Positions 52,311-60,463 of a stretch of 64,000 bases of DNA are shown one piece after another. Position numbers and translations under genes: made by a program. Each line of letters opens with the position of its first letter. Within the stretch, counting starts at the first letter, position 1. The stretch spans positions 372,001 through 436,000 of the forward strand of contig NZ_BMGS01000004.1 of the NCBI RefSeq assembly GCF_014640315.1, in the 5' to 3' direction. The notes under the pieces are model-generated. The model was not told the origin of the DNA and searched no databases. It was given only the letters and a program-made list of their open reading frames with translations. The DNA is from Hymenobacter glacieicola. GTDB taxonomy: Bacteria; Bacteroidota; Bacteroidia; Cytophagales; Hymenobacteraceae.

Positions 52311-53588
52311 GTGCTGGTGCTGCTCAAGCTGCTGGTTGCCTTCTTGCTCAATGCGTTGCTGCTGCTGGCCTTTCTGCGCTGGCTGCCGCGCGTACGGCAA
52401 CTCCCCGGGCTGGGGCGCTGGGTGCTGCCTACGCTGGGCCTGAAGCTGGTTGCTACCGGTATATCAGTGGTGCTGCTGAGCGAGGACGCCCGCTTCTTTC
52501 TGGTCTGGGCCGAACGGATGACGGAGCTGCTCTGGCGGAGCCCGGGCCAGTGGCTGCACATGCTGACTACCGATGAGTTTCACTTGGGACCCTGGCACTT
52601 GGTATTCCACGGGTTTTCGAATACGCTGTTCATTACCAAGGTATTATCCGTAGCAAATCTGGCCAGCCTGGGCAACCCGCTGCTCAACGCCAGCTACTTG
52701 TCCCTGAGCAGCTTTATGGGTAGCTGGGAGCTGGTGCGCCAGCTTCATCGGCGCTTTCCGGCCGCCAACGCCGGGGCCGCCGTGGTCGGCTTCCTGCTCT
52801 GGCCCACGGTGGTGTACTGGACCGCCGGCCTCACCAAGGAAAGCCTGCTGGTAAGCAGCGGCGCGCTGGTGGTAGCCCTGGTCGTGCGCCTCTTGTATGG
52901 TGAAATGCCCCTCCGGTGGCCCTTGATAGGTGGCCTGCTGCTGGCGGTCTGGCTGCATTTTAAGATGCGGTACTTCTTTGCGGTAGTACTGTTCGGGACT
53001 TTGGCCGGACTGGGACTCGTGCGGCTGGTGCAGCAGCTAGGAGTGGGCCGCAGCCGCCTGGTGCAGCTGGGCCTGATGGTAGGGCTGCTGGGGGCGGGGG
53101 CCTGGGCGGCCAGTGAGGTAAGCCCCGTCTTTCGGGCCAATAAATTCACTTCTCAGCTGCAGCGCAACTATACCCAGCTGCTGGCCTCCTCCGGCAACCG
53201 CCCGCACCTGACCTACCCTGACCTTCGCCCCACAACCGAAAGCGTAGTTCGACATGCCCCGCAAGCCCTCGTTAATACGCTCGTGCGGCCCTGGCCCTGG
53301 GAAGGTCGCAGCATCCTCTACACCATTGCGGGGGCGGAAAATCTGGTGCTGCTGCTGGCCCTCGTGCTGGCTTTAGGCGCGGTGGCGCGCCGGCAGCCCG
53401 GCTACTTGCCATTTGCCGTGGCGGCGGCCTTGCTACTGTACTGCTGCCTGGTAGCGGTGCTGCTCGGCCTGACTACGCCCAACCTGGGTACCCTGAACCG
53501 CTACCGCGTGACGTTTCTGCCGTTTCTGCTGGTGTTGGGGCTGCAAAACGCCTGGGCCACTCGCGTGCTTCGCTACTTCAGGTTGTAG
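52311..53588 (+). CDS. Multispan membrane protein, function unknown
   Basis: A 425-residue hydrophobic protein starting with GTG at 52311 (LVLLKLLVAFLLNALLLLAFLRWL); the GTG at 52317 is an alternative. About ten helices. Recognisable stretches include LGPWHLVFHGFSNTLFITKVLSVANLASLGNPLLNASYLSLSSFMGSWELVRQL and VYWTAGLTKESLLVSSGALVVALVVRLL. I do not know a named family for it, but the style resembles polysaccharide- or GT-C-type membrane proteins of Hymenobacter. It follows the DUF2851 stop by 40 bases and precedes a NeuD-like gene. It may be part of a surface-glycan set (inference). Confidence 0.5.
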   Translation: MLVLLKLLVAFLLNALLLLAFLRWLPRVRQLPGLGRWVLPTLGLKLVATGISVVLLSEDARFFLVWAERMTELLWRSPGQWLHMLTTDEFHLGPWHLVFHGFSNTLFITKVLSVANLASLGNPLLNASYLSLSSFMGSWELVRQLHRRFPAANAGAAVVGFLLWPTVVYWTAGLTKESLLVSSGALVVALVVRLLYGEMPLRWPLIGGLLLAVWLHFKMRYFFAVVLFGTLAGLGLVRLVQQLGVGRSRLVQLGLMVGLLGAGAWAASEVSPVFRANKFTSQLQRNYTQLLASSGNRPHLTYPDLRPTTESVVRHAPQALVNTLVRPWPWEGRSILYTIAGAENLVLLLALVLALGAVARRQPGYLPFAVAAALLLYCCLVAVLLGLTTPNLGTLNRYRVTFLPFLLVLGLQNAWATRVLRYFRL

Positions 53589-53640
53589 CCGGCACTTTTG
53601 TTGGTTACTCGGGGAGGCTGCGCCACCCCAGTAGTCCGGC

Positions 53641-53672
53641 TGTGGGCAAGGGCCTAAGAAGTCGTATCTTTG
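53641..53672 (+). promoter_or_regulatory. Promoter of the NeuD-like gene
   Basis: -7 box TATCTTTG (53665-53672) is a full match; the best -33 candidate is TGTG (53641-53644) at a 20-base spacing, one base off TTTG. Confidence 0.5.
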
Positions 53673-53727
53673 CCCTCCGAAAATAAACTTTCCGGCCGCC
53701 ATACGGTCGTTTCTGATCCGCTGATCC

Positions 53728-54366
53728 ATGGAAAATCCCGTAATCATTTTGGGTGCGCAAGCCGTCGGCACGGCCGCCCTCGACGCCTTTCAAAGCAATG
53801 ACGTCGTTGTGTATTGCCTGCTCGATGATGACGCCGCCCTGCAGAATACTGAACTGAACGACGTGCCGGTAATGGGCAACACCGACGACAAGGAGCTGCT
53901 GAAACTACTGGGCAAAAAGTGCGAAGTTTTCGTGGCTACCGAGGATACGGCCAGCCGCCGCAGTCTTACGGGCATGTTGCGCCAGGAATACGAAGTAGCG
54001 CCCGTCAATGCCATTCACCAGCGCGCCAGCGTGTCGCCGCACGCGTGGCTGGGGCACGGCAATTTGGTGGGAGCCAATGCCGTGGTAGCGGGCACGGCCA
54101 AGATTGGTGACGGCTGCATTCTGGGCGCCAACGCCATTGTGGACGTGAAAGCCGAACTCGGCGACTACGCCCAGCTCGGGGCCGGGGCCATTCTCAATGC
54201 CGACGTGAAAGTGGGCGAGCTGGCATTTATCGGGGCGGGGGCCGTGGTTGTAGCCGGCGTGAAAATCGGGGCCAAAGCCCGCGTGGGCGCCGGCTCCGTA
54301 GTGGTGGCTGATGTACCCGCCGGCCAGACGGTGTTCGGCAACCCAGCTCAGCTAATTAAGAATTAA
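53728..54366 (+). CDS. NeuD/PglD-like sugar acyltransferase (left-handed beta-helix)
   Basis: A 212-residue enzyme. The N-terminal ~75 residues form a Rossmann-like PglD_N domain (NPVIILGAQAVGTAALDAF ... VVYCLLDDD); the rest is a left-handed parallel beta-helix of hexapeptide repeats ([LIV]G..[ACV]...), e.g. GHGNLVGANAVVAGTAKIGDGCILGANAIVDVKAELGDYAQLGAGAIL. The family O- or N-acetylates nucleotide sugars such as sialic acid or bacillosamine for surface glycans. The final codons AAG AAT TAA lie inside the left arm of a palindromic AATTAAG repeat. Acetyl-CoA is the expected donor; the acceptor sugar is unknown. Confidence 0.85.
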   Translation: MENPVIILGAQAVGTAALDAFQSNDVVVYCLLDDDAALQNTELNDVPVMGNTDDKELLKLLGKKCEVFVATEDTASRRSLTGMLRQEYEVAPVNAIHQRASVSPHAWLGHGNLVGANAVVAGTAKIGDGCILGANAIVDVKAELGDYAQLGAGAILNADVKVGELAFIGAGAVVVAGVKIGAKARVGAGSVVVADVPAGQTVFGNPAQLIKN

Positions 54367-54454
54367 GAATGAACAATTAAGAATTGGGTAGTGCCACTGC
54401 TGGGCGAATACTCCTGATTCCTGATAGTCAATTCTTAATTCCTGATTCTTAATT
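54354..54454. repeat. AATTAAG inverted repeat (R3) containing the NeuD-like stop
   Basis: Left arm (54354-54385) holds AATTAAGAATTAAGAAT and AATTAAGAATT; right arm (54430-54454) on the minus strand reads AATTAAGAATCAGGAATTAAGAATT in two parts. The gene stop TAA (54364-54366) lies inside the left arm. The right end reaches 11 bases from the trhO start. Confidence 0.6.
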
Positions 54455-54465
54455 TTTACTTGAAA

Positions 54466-55419
54466 ATGGACTACCTCGTTCTGCTGTACTACTGCTACAC
54501 GCCTATCGAGAATCCGGAGCAGTTTCGGGAGGAACACCACCGCCTGTGCCTGAGCCTGAACCTGCTCGGGCGCATTATTGTGGCCTCCGAAGGGCTGAAC
54601 GGTACCGTGTCGGGCCGCCGCGCCGATTGTGAGCAGTACATGCGCCTGGTAAAGGCCGACCCGCGTTTTGCTACCCTGGAGTTTAAGGTTGAAGAAGCCC
54701 CGGCCCATACCTTCCAGAAGCTGCACGTGCGCGTGAAGCCCGAAATCGTGCACGTTGGCCTTCCGCACATCAAGCCCTACGAGCGCACGGGCATTCACCT
54801 CTCGCCCACGGAATTCCGCGACCTGAAAGACCAGGAAGACGTCGTGGTGCTCGACGTGCGCTCCGACTACGAGCACAACCTGGGCCGCTTCAAGAATGCC
54901 ATTACCCTCGACATTGAGAACTTCCGCGAGTTTCCGGAGAAGGTGCAGGAGCTAGAGCAGTTCAAGGGCAAGAAAGTGCTGACCTACTGCACCGGCGGCA
55001 TCAAGTGCGAAAAGGCCTCGGCTTTCCTGCTGGAACAGGGTTTCGAGAACGTGTACCAGCTCCACGGCGGCATCATTAAGTACGGCCTGGAAGCCGGCGG
55101 CGAAGATTTCGAGGGCAAGTGCTACGTGTTCGATGGACGCGTAGCCGTGGATGTGAACAGCGTCAACCCCAGCGTCATCAGCCAGTGCCACCACTGCCAT
55201 ACCCCCTCCGACCGGATGGTAAACTGCGCTAACCCGCACTGCAACGCCCATATTCCGCTCTGCGAAGCCTGCGGGCAGCAACTTGACGGCGCATGCTCCC
55301 CAGCCTGCCAGGAGCACCCCGACAAGCGTCCCTACGACGGCACCGGCGCCTACCCCAAAAACAGCAACAACTACAACCCCGAGCAGGGTCTGCTTTCCTA
55401 CCGCGCCCCGGCGCGGTAG
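54466..55419 (+). CDS. trhO: tRNA uridine hydroxylase / rhodanese TrhO-like
   Basis: A 317-residue protein of the YceA/TrhO family, which hydroxylates U34 of certain tRNAs. An N-terminal acylphosphatase-like domain (LLYYCYTPIENPEQFREEH ... SEGLNGTVSG) is followed by a rhodanese domain with active-site loop CTGGIKC (Cys175, Cys181) and YQLHGGIIKYGLEAGGEDFEGKCYVFDGR. The last ~80 residues have a Cys-rich zinc-like cluster (CHHC, CANPHC, CEACG, ACSPAC, from Cys241). All family features are intact. The ATG at 54466 is preferred to the TTG at 54460. Confidence 0.92.
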   Translation: MDYLVLLYYCYTPIENPEQFREEHHRLCLSLNLLGRIIVASEGLNGTVSGRRADCEQYMRLVKADPRFATLEFKVEEAPAHTFQKLHVRVKPEIVHVGLPHIKPYERTGIHLSPTEFRDLKDQEDVVVLDVRSDYEHNLGRFKNAITLDIENFREFPEKVQELEQFKGKKVLTYCTGGIKCEKASAFLLEQGFENVYQLHGGIIKYGLEAGGEDFEGKCYVFDGRVAVDVNSVNPSVISQCHHCHTPSDRMVNCANPHCNAHIPLCEACGQQLDGACSPACQEHPDKRPYDGTGAYPKNSNNYNPEQGLLSYRAPAR

Positions 55420-55440
55420 GGAAAATGGCTATTTTCAGCT

Positions 55441-55540
55441 GTTACCCTGAACGCAGCGAAGGACTTTATCAGGCGAGAACGAATCGGTAAGACGATGGTT
55501 GCTCTCGCCTGACAAAGTCCTTCGCTGCGTTCAGGTTGAC
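55441..55540. repeat. Palindromic intergenic repeat, family R1 copy B
   Basis: A 100-base nearly perfect inverted repeat. The left arm starts GTTACCCTGAACGCAGCG; the right arm, inverted, starts GTCAACCTGAACGCAGCG. Centre GAACGAATCGGTAAG is akin to copies A and C. It begins 22 bases after the trhO stop. Confidence 0.8.
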
Positions 55541-55634
55541 GTGCTTTTTGCGCGCGTGTTATTATTACGGAGCGAACCCAAACTGCGGTTTTTGCCGTAC
55601 CATTGCACCTTCCTTTTCTAAAAATCCCCCCGTT

Positions 55635-56507
55635 ATGCCCATCGCCGAATCGGAGCTGATCCTCAACAAGGATGGCAGCATCTATCACCTGAACCTGCTA
55701 CCCGACCACCTTTCTGAAACCATCATCACGGTTGGCGACCCGGAGCGTGTACCCACCGTCAGCCAGCACTTCGACTCTATTGAGACGATAATTCAGAAGC
55801 GTGAGTTTGTAACCCACGTGGGTTACTACCGCGGCAAGCGCCTCACCGTCATCAGCACGGGCATGGGCACCGACAACATCGACATCCTGATGAATGAGCT
55901 GGACGCGCTGGTGAACATTGACTTCGTGACCCGCGAGCCACGCCCGTTGGAGGAGCGCATCAACCTGCGCATTGTGCGGATAGGTACCAGCGGTTCCCTG
56001 CAGGCCGATATTCCCGTGGGCTCCCTGCTGGTATCAGAGCACGCCGTGGGGTTGGATTCCTTGATGCAGTTCTATCCGCTGGTAGAAACTGGTCTGGAAG
56101 TAGAGGTAGCGCGCGGCATACAGCAAAGCCTGCAGCTTGACTACCGCCCGTATTGCGTCCGTGGCTCTGATTTGCTGCGCGAGCAGCTAGGCGCGGGCAT
56201 GATTACCGGCAATACGCTCACCTGCCCCGGCTTCTACGGTCCCCAGGGCCGGGTGCTGCGCCTCGACCTGCGCCTGCCCACTCTGATTCAGCAATTCCAG
56301 CAGTTCCGCCACCACAGCGCCGAGGGCGAGTTCCGCCTCACCAACTTCGAGATGGAGACGGCCGGCTACTACTCCCTGGGCCGCATGCTGGGCCACGAGG
56401 TAGTATCCTTGAACGCCATTGTAGCCAACCGCGCTACCGGTGAATTCGCCACCAACTCCGAAGAGGTCATCAACCAACTGATTGCCACCACCCTGGAACG
56501 CCTCTAA
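55635..56507 (+). CDS. Nucleoside phosphorylase (uridine-phosphorylase-like)
   Basis: A 290-residue PNP/UDP-family enzyme that phosphorolyses nucleosides to free base and ribose 1-phosphate. Motifs: ETIITVGDPERV (phosphate site), VISTGMGTDNIDILMNELDALV (phosphate and ribose site), IRIGTSGSLQADIPVGSLLV (ribose/base loop), and FEMETAGYYSLGRML (EMET, ribose contact). It is Udp-like in overall feel, but the base specificity is not determined. The ATG at 55635 is used, since the frame extension to 55536 lies in the repeat. The gene ends exactly at the edge of an ACGGATT palindrome. Confidence 0.9.
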   Translation: MPIAESELILNKDGSIYHLNLLPDHLSETIITVGDPERVPTVSQHFDSIETIIQKREFVTHVGYYRGKRLTVISTGMGTDNIDILMNELDALVNIDFVTREPRPLEERINLRIVRIGTSGSLQADIPVGSLLVSEHAVGLDSLMQFYPLVETGLEVEVARGIQQSLQLDYRPYCVRGSDLLREQLGAGMITGNTLTCPGFYGPQGRVLRLDLRLPTLIQQFQQFRHHSAEGEFRLTNFEMETAGYYSLGRMLGHEVVSLNAIVANRATGEFATNSEEVINQLIATTLERL

Positions 56508-56768
56508 ATCACGGATTTAGATGGATTTTTTGGATTACACGGATTCGTTGTCTGGCTGGTTTGCGCACTCACTAGGCGTTCTGGCAGTTCTGCAAAACAC
56601 TGACGTTAGGAGGCCGTGACCTGCCCCAGTAGCTTCCTGCTACCGCCAAAAAAGCCCGCTTGACGTCTTGTCAAGCGGGCTTTTTATTTCGTGCAACGAA
56701 CATTCTTGTGGAGGTGGACTACCTGAAAAAATCCGTGTAATCCGAAAAATCCGTCTCAATCCGTGATT
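56507..56768. repeat. ACGGATT-type inverted repeat (R2) flanking a terminator and bounding two genes
   Basis: Left arm (56507-56545) contains AATCACGGATTTAGATGG and GGATTACACGGATT. The right arm (56730-56768), inverted, contains AATCACGGATTGAGACGG and GGATTACACGGATT, about 85-90% identical by eye. A normal terminator sits between the arms. Each arm touches the stop codon of its neighbouring gene. Confidence 0.75.
56648..56686. terminator. Bidirectional terminator inside the R2 repeat
   Basis: GCCCGCTTGAC/GTCAAGCGGGC (56654-56664, 56670-56680) with A6 before and T5 after. Confidence 0.92.
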
Positions 56769-57078
56769 AGTAGAAGTCGAAGCTGAGCACCGAGTGCAGG
56801 GGTAGTGAGATGCCTGATTTAAGCGTGAGGTACTCCTCGTGGGTGGCCCACACGGTGGTGTACACTCGTTTTACGCTGCCATCGGCGGTTTGGAAATAGA
56901 TGTCGAGTTTGCCGTGGTAGGCATTGCCCAGGGTGGCGGCGCGCTCGGCATCGTGGCGGCGGCGCTGAATGGCGGCCTTATCCGTCAGCGCATCCTCGGC
57001 GGCAAAGCGCAGGCCGGGAATGGCCTCTTTTTCAACGGTTTCTATAGTTGGGTCGGTGGTCTTTAGTTCGGGAATCAT
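56767..57078 (-). CDS. Hypothetical protein
   Basis: A 103-residue protein with an acidic, helical N-terminus (MIPELKTTDPTIETVEKEAIPGL) and a beta-rich C-terminus (GKLDIYFQTADGSVKRVYTTVWATHEEYLTLKSGISLPLHSVLSFDFY). No signal or membrane segment. Proteins of this appearance are common as uncharacterised Hymenobacter genes; I do not recognise a named domain. It converges with the nucleoside phosphorylase gene. Codon use and composition resemble the neighbours, so it is likely a real gene. Confidence 0.6.
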   Translation of the reverse strand: MIPELKTTDPTIETVEKEAIPGLRFAAEDALTDKAAIQRRRHDAERAATLGNAYHGKLDIYFQTADGSVKRVYTTVWATHEEYLTLKSGISLPLHSVLSFDFY

Positions 57079-57199
57079 GGCAATGCAGGAATAGAGCGTT
57101 TAAGAAGTACAGGGGAAGGCAAGGAAAGTGCCGAATCGGGCGTGAGGAACGCCTGAAGGGCGCCAGGCAGGTAGTTGCCTTCCGTCCTGTTCTGCTTTT

Positions 57200-58225
57200 T
57201 TACGCCAATTCCGCCAAAAAGGCCATGGTATCTACGCCATCGGCGTAATCGGCTACCCCCGGCTCCTGGGCCCGCCCGAACGGGAAGCTGCCCGCAAACA
57301 GCCCGCCCGAGGAGACAATGCACTGGGTTTGAGGCGCTACGTCGGCCAGGCGTACCACCAGGTCTACCTCGTTGCTGTACGTTTCATAGTGCAGCACCGA
57401 AATGGGCGACACCAGCTGCGTGCTTTGGGTAAGCAGCAGAAAACCGGAGTCGAGGTGGGGCACGCGGTTCACCAGCAGGATGCTCTTGTTATAGTCGTAG
57501 TTGTTCTGGTAGCGGTTGTGCTCCAGCACGCGGTGCCAGGGCTGCAAGGAGTCGAGCAGAGGCGTGAAATCGTACTTTTCCGGCACGTAGAGCTTGCTCA
57601 CATTGCGGCAGCCCAGGCCGTAGTAGCGGAAAATGTCCTCGCCCAGCAGGCCCAGGTCGTGGTCGGTTTCGCGGCCCGTCAGTACGGCCAGGCTGGTGCG
57701 GTTGCGGCGGATGATGTTGGGCTTCTTGCCGAAGTAGTACTCAAAGTAGCGGGCCGTGTTGTCGGAGCCGGTGGCAATAAAGGCATCGGCCGCGTTCAGG
57801 CGCGGTACCAGCTGAATGTGCTCCGCGAAGCGGGGTTCCAGTTGGGTGAGCTCCTCCAGAATCCACGTCATCAGTGCCGTATCATCGGAGCTGAGCTTGG
57901 CCAGCAGAAGGTGGCCCGAAAGCAGCACGCACAAGGCATCATGAAAGCCAACGAGCGGAATGTTGCCGGCCATGACTACCCCAATCTTGCGCGGGGTAGT
58001 GGGCTCCGGGCGGTAGCGGCCCGCCCACTGCCGCAAGGGCTCCTCCTCGAGCAGATGCCCAATGCCCCGGATAGCGGAAGCAACATTGGGCAGATCAAAC
58101 CAATTGTTTTGATTACGAGCCCGGGCAGCCAGGCTGGCCAGCTCATCGGCGTGGGCGGGGGTAGTGAGTGCAGTAAGGCGCTGGCCCAGGGCCACAAATG
58201 CAGCCAGGCGGTCGGCGTGCGTCAT
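57200..58225 (-). CDS. LuxC-type acyl-CoA reductase
   Basis: A 341-residue aldehyde-dehydrogenase-like enzyme of the LuxC/acyl-CoA reductase family, which forms a thioester on an active Cys and reduces it to aldehyde with NAD(P)H. The catalytic Cys206 lies in GLGCRNVSKLYVP, and IGVVMAGNIPLVGFHDALCVLLSGH is the nucleotide-binding segment, followed by AFIATGSDNTARYFEYYF. No lux genes are here, so luminescence is not implied. The start at the ATG at 58225 is chosen. It is divergent from a two-cluster ferredoxin, a pairing I recall from Bacteroidota genomes. Confidence 0.85.
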   Translation of the reverse strand: MTHADRLAAFVALGQRLTALTTPAHADELASLAARARNQNNWFDLPNVASAIRGIGHLLEEEPLRQWAGRYRPEPTTPRKIGVVMAGNIPLVGFHDALCVLLSGHLLLAKLSSDDTALMTWILEELTQLEPRFAEHIQLVPRLNAADAFIATGSDNTARYFEYYFGKKPNIIRRNRTSLAVLTGRETDHDLGLLGEDIFRYYGLGCRNVSKLYVPEKYDFTPLLDSLQPWHRVLEHNRYQNNYDYNKSILLVNRVPHLDSGFLLLTQSTQLVSPISVLHYETYSNEVDLVVRLADVAPQTQCIVSSGGLFAGSFPFGRAQEPGVADYADGVDTMAFLAELA

Positions 58226-58353
58226 ATGTAAAACGGAAAACGAGGCGAAGAAAAAGGCAGGAGCAGGTAGTGCCTCCGGTGAGTAGCTAGGTAAACCCCC
58301 GCAAGCTACGTTTGGATTCCTGGCGGACATTCGGAATTCAGGAGGCAAAATTC

Positions 58354-58382
58354 TTGTTGAGTACGGCTAATTCCTAATTTTG
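58354..58382 (+). promoter_or_regulatory. Promoter of the ferredoxin gene
   Basis: TTG (58354-58356), 18-base spacer, TAATTTTG (58375-58382), followed by CCCGTCGG. The -7 is a full match and the -33 nearly so. It lies 78 bases before the ATG. Confidence 0.6.
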
Positions 58383-58460
58383 CCCGTCGGCATCCTGCCC
58401 GGGGCAGGTTGCGTACTAGCAAAGCATCCCTTTTCCTACCTTTTTAAGATACCCGAGGCT

Positions 58461-58811
58461 ATGGCCATCATGATAACCGACGAGTGCATCAACTGTGGTG
58501 CCTGCGAACCGGAATGCCCCAATACTGCCATTTACGAAGGCGGCGCCCAGTGGCGCTGGGCCGATGGCACCAGCTTGAAAGAAGTGCAAGTAGACGGGGG
58601 CGCTACCGTTTCGGGCGTGTCGCCCCAAACCCCGATTTCTGACGAGTACTACTACATCGTGTCCGATAAATGCACCGAATGCGTGGGCTTCCACGAGGAG
58701 CCCCAGTGCGCCGCCGTGTGCCCCGTGGACTGCTGCGTAGACGACCCCGACTACCGCGAAACGCAGGAGAAGCTGCTGAGCAAAAAGCAGTGGCTGCACC
58801 AGGAAGCCTAG
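58461..58811 (+). CDS. 4Fe-4S dicluster ferredoxin
   Basis: A 116-residue electron carrier. The first cluster motif is [13 protein letters not shown]; the second is [22 protein letters not shown], with an insertion typical of Bacteroidota and Alvin-type ferredoxins, in which the second Cys set is CxxC-x8-CxxxCP. Starting at the ATG at 58461 gives [13 protein letters not shown], the standard ferredoxin N-terminus. It probably carries electrons to an oxidoreductase; the divergent LuxC-type enzyme is a neighbour but a direct link is only inferred. Confidence 0.93.
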   Translation: MAIMITDECINCGACEPECPNTAIYEGGAQWRWADGTSLKEVQVDGGATVSGVSPQTPISDEYYYIVSDKCTECVGFHEEPQCAAVCPVDCCVDDPDYRETQEKLLSKKQWLHQEA

Positions 58812-58855
58812 GCTTTTCGGAAGAAACGTCCCGCTAGTTTACAGTAATAGCCGGC

Positions 58856-58912
58856 AAATGGCTCGTGTCCAAAAGCTCTGCTACCCGGAGCGCGCTGGGC
58901 GCGAGCCATTTT
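58856..58912 (+). terminator. Possible terminator of the ferredoxin gene
   Basis: AAATGGCTCG (58856-58865) pairs with CGAGCCATTT (58902-58911), with a long 36-base loop that can form an inner stem, then TTG. Weak T-tail. Confidence 0.35.
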
Positions 58913-59047
58913 GTTGATTGCGAGGTAGGCGTAGCTTATAAAGCAGCGCTCCAGCAGTACCAAGACAACGAAGAGCATAGAGCTGCAGTCACTTTAGCCG
59001 CCTATGCTTTTCCTGCTACTTTACTTCCACTATTCACTTGAATTATT

Positions 59048-60361
59048 ATGCTAAAACACCTACTTACCTTCTGCTTCTTAGGGTTGCTAGCAGGGCACCA
59101 GGTTCTGGGCCAGCAAACAAAGCAACGCGTTTTTACCTCGGATATCGACCGGTTCTGGGTGGCCTATGATAGCATGCGTACTACCACCGACAGCCTGCGT
59201 CAACTCAGTTACCTCAACCGGATATACATTGAGCCCGGTACCCCAGGCTTGCGGGCCCTGATGGAAGCCAAGGATTACACGCCCGGGGAGTGGGTGAGTG
59301 CGGTGCGGCGGTATCCGCGGTTCTGGAACTCCATTCGGCCGCGCACGCTACTAGCCAAATCCGGTGTCGAGGGTTTGGAAGATTACCTGCTGAAATTTAA
59401 AGCGTTGTATCCGGCTCTGCGCCCAGCTACCATCTATTTCACCATCGGGGCCCTGCGCTCTGGCGGTACCACTCAGGATAGCCTGGTACTGATTGGCGCC
59501 GAGGTGTCAACCGGAACCCCAGCCGTGGATATTTCCGAATTCTCGAAGGCTACCCAAATCTTTTTGGCAAACAACTACCGAACGGACCCAATTAAACACA
59601 TCATCCCGCTTAATGTGCACGAATACGTGCACACTCAGATTCGTCACTACGGGCAGAATGTGCTAGGGCAAGCCATATACGAAGGAATCTGCGACTTAAT
59701 TACGCAGCTGGTAACCGGCAAAACTATGCCCTATGCCTACACGAGCTATGGCCCGCAGCATGAAGCTGCATTGAAAGAACGGTTCAAGACGGAAATGTTT
59801 GTTCCGAGTTTTCGGAACTGGTTTTACAACAATAGCTCCGAAGACCCGAACCATATAGGCGACTTGGGCTACTACATGGGCTATGCCATTTGCAAAGCTT
59901 ATTATCAGCGGGCCACCAACAAGCAGCAGGCTATCCGGGAAATGATTGAACTGGACTATACCAGTAACCTGGCGGTAGAAGCTTTTCTGACGAAGTCTCG
60001 GTATTTCAGCGGTAGTTCAGTTGCAGCCTTAAGAGTAGCCTACGAGAGAAAGCGGCCCTATGTGACCCAGATTCGACCTTTAGTCAGCAGCCAGGCAGTA
60101 GATGCTTCCCTCAAGGAGTTGATTATTGAATTCTCGCAGCCAATGAGTCCCTATACGAGCATTGATTACGGGGCAGGCGGCAAGACTACTTGGCCTAACT
60201 TAAAAAAAGTTGGTTTCGCGACCGACAAACGGTCCATCACATTTAAAGTAGATCTGCTGCCGGAACACGACTACGAATTTGTGGTCACGGACGGCGGCTT
60301 CCAGTCCGAGGACGGCTACCCGCTCAAGCCGTATTCGGTAAGATTTCGAACGGGGAAGTAG
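59048..60361 (+). CDS. Exported zinc-metallopeptidase-like (gluzincin) protein
   Basis: A 437-residue exported protein (signal MLKHLLTFCFLGLLAGHQVLGQ). The middle carries HEYVH (191-195), an HExxH zinc motif, followed about 17 residues later by YEGICD (Glu212), the position of the third ligand in gluzincins such as DUF2268-like peptidases. The C-terminal ~100 residues (VTQIRPLVSSQAVDASLKELIIEFSQPMSPYTSID ... YEFVVTDGGFQSEDGYPLKPYSVRFRTG) look like a Big_5/SbsA-type Ig fold. No T9SS tail is obvious. It is a stand-alone gene, less GC-rich at third positions than its neighbours by eye. Confidence 0.7.
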   Translation: MLKHLLTFCFLGLLAGHQVLGQQTKQRVFTSDIDRFWVAYDSMRTTTDSLRQLSYLNRIYIEPGTPGLRALMEAKDYTPGEWVSAVRRYPRFWNSIRPRTLLAKSGVEGLEDYLLKFKALYPALRPATIYFTIGALRSGGTTQDSLVLIGAEVSTGTPAVDISEFSKATQIFLANNYRTDPIKHIIPLNVHEYVHTQIRHYGQNVLGQAIYEGICDLITQLVTGKTMPYAYTSYGPQHEAALKERFKTEMFVPSFRNWFYNNSSEDPNHIGDLGYYMGYAICKAYYQRATNKQQAIREMIELDYTSNLAVEAFLTKSRYFSGSSVAALRVAYERKRPYVTQIRPLVSSQAVDASLKELIIEFSQPMSPYTSIDYGAGGKTTWPNLKKVGFATDKRSITFKVDLLPEHDYEFVVTDGGFQSEDGYPLKPYSVRFRTGK

Positions 60362-60381
60362 AACGGGCGCTTGGCGACGCT

Positions 60382-60426
60382 GACATTTCGGGCGGAACCA
60401 TATTTCCCGGCCCCGCCCGAAATGTC
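60382..60426. promoter_or_regulatory. 14-base inverted repeat overlapping the valS promoter
   Basis: GACATTTCGGGCGG (60382-60395) and CCGCCCGAAATGTC (60413-60426) are perfect inverted copies with a 17-base centre. The right arm ends exactly where the -7 box begins, and the -33 candidate TTTC (60403-60406) lies in the loop. It could be an operator or a terminator-like hairpin after the peptidase gene. Confidence 0.5.
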
Positions 60427-60434
60427 TACTTTTG
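60403..60434 (+). promoter_or_regulatory. valS promoter
   Basis: TTTC (60403-60406), 20-base spacer, TACTTTTG (60427-60434): full -7 and near-full -33 match. The valS ATG is at 60464, about 30 bases on. Confidence 0.6.
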
Positions 60435-60463
60435 CCCGTATTCTGACCTGATTCCCTTCGACG

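Noticed and set aside
57200-58811. Bioluminescence genes
   Set aside because: The LuxC-type reductase has no luxA, B, D or E nearby; the family is broader than luminescence.
60382-60463. T-box-like leader for valS
   Set aside because: T-box leaders are ~200 bases with a conserved T-box motif and are found mainly in Firmicutes; here the leader would be about 25-30 bases and no such motif is present.
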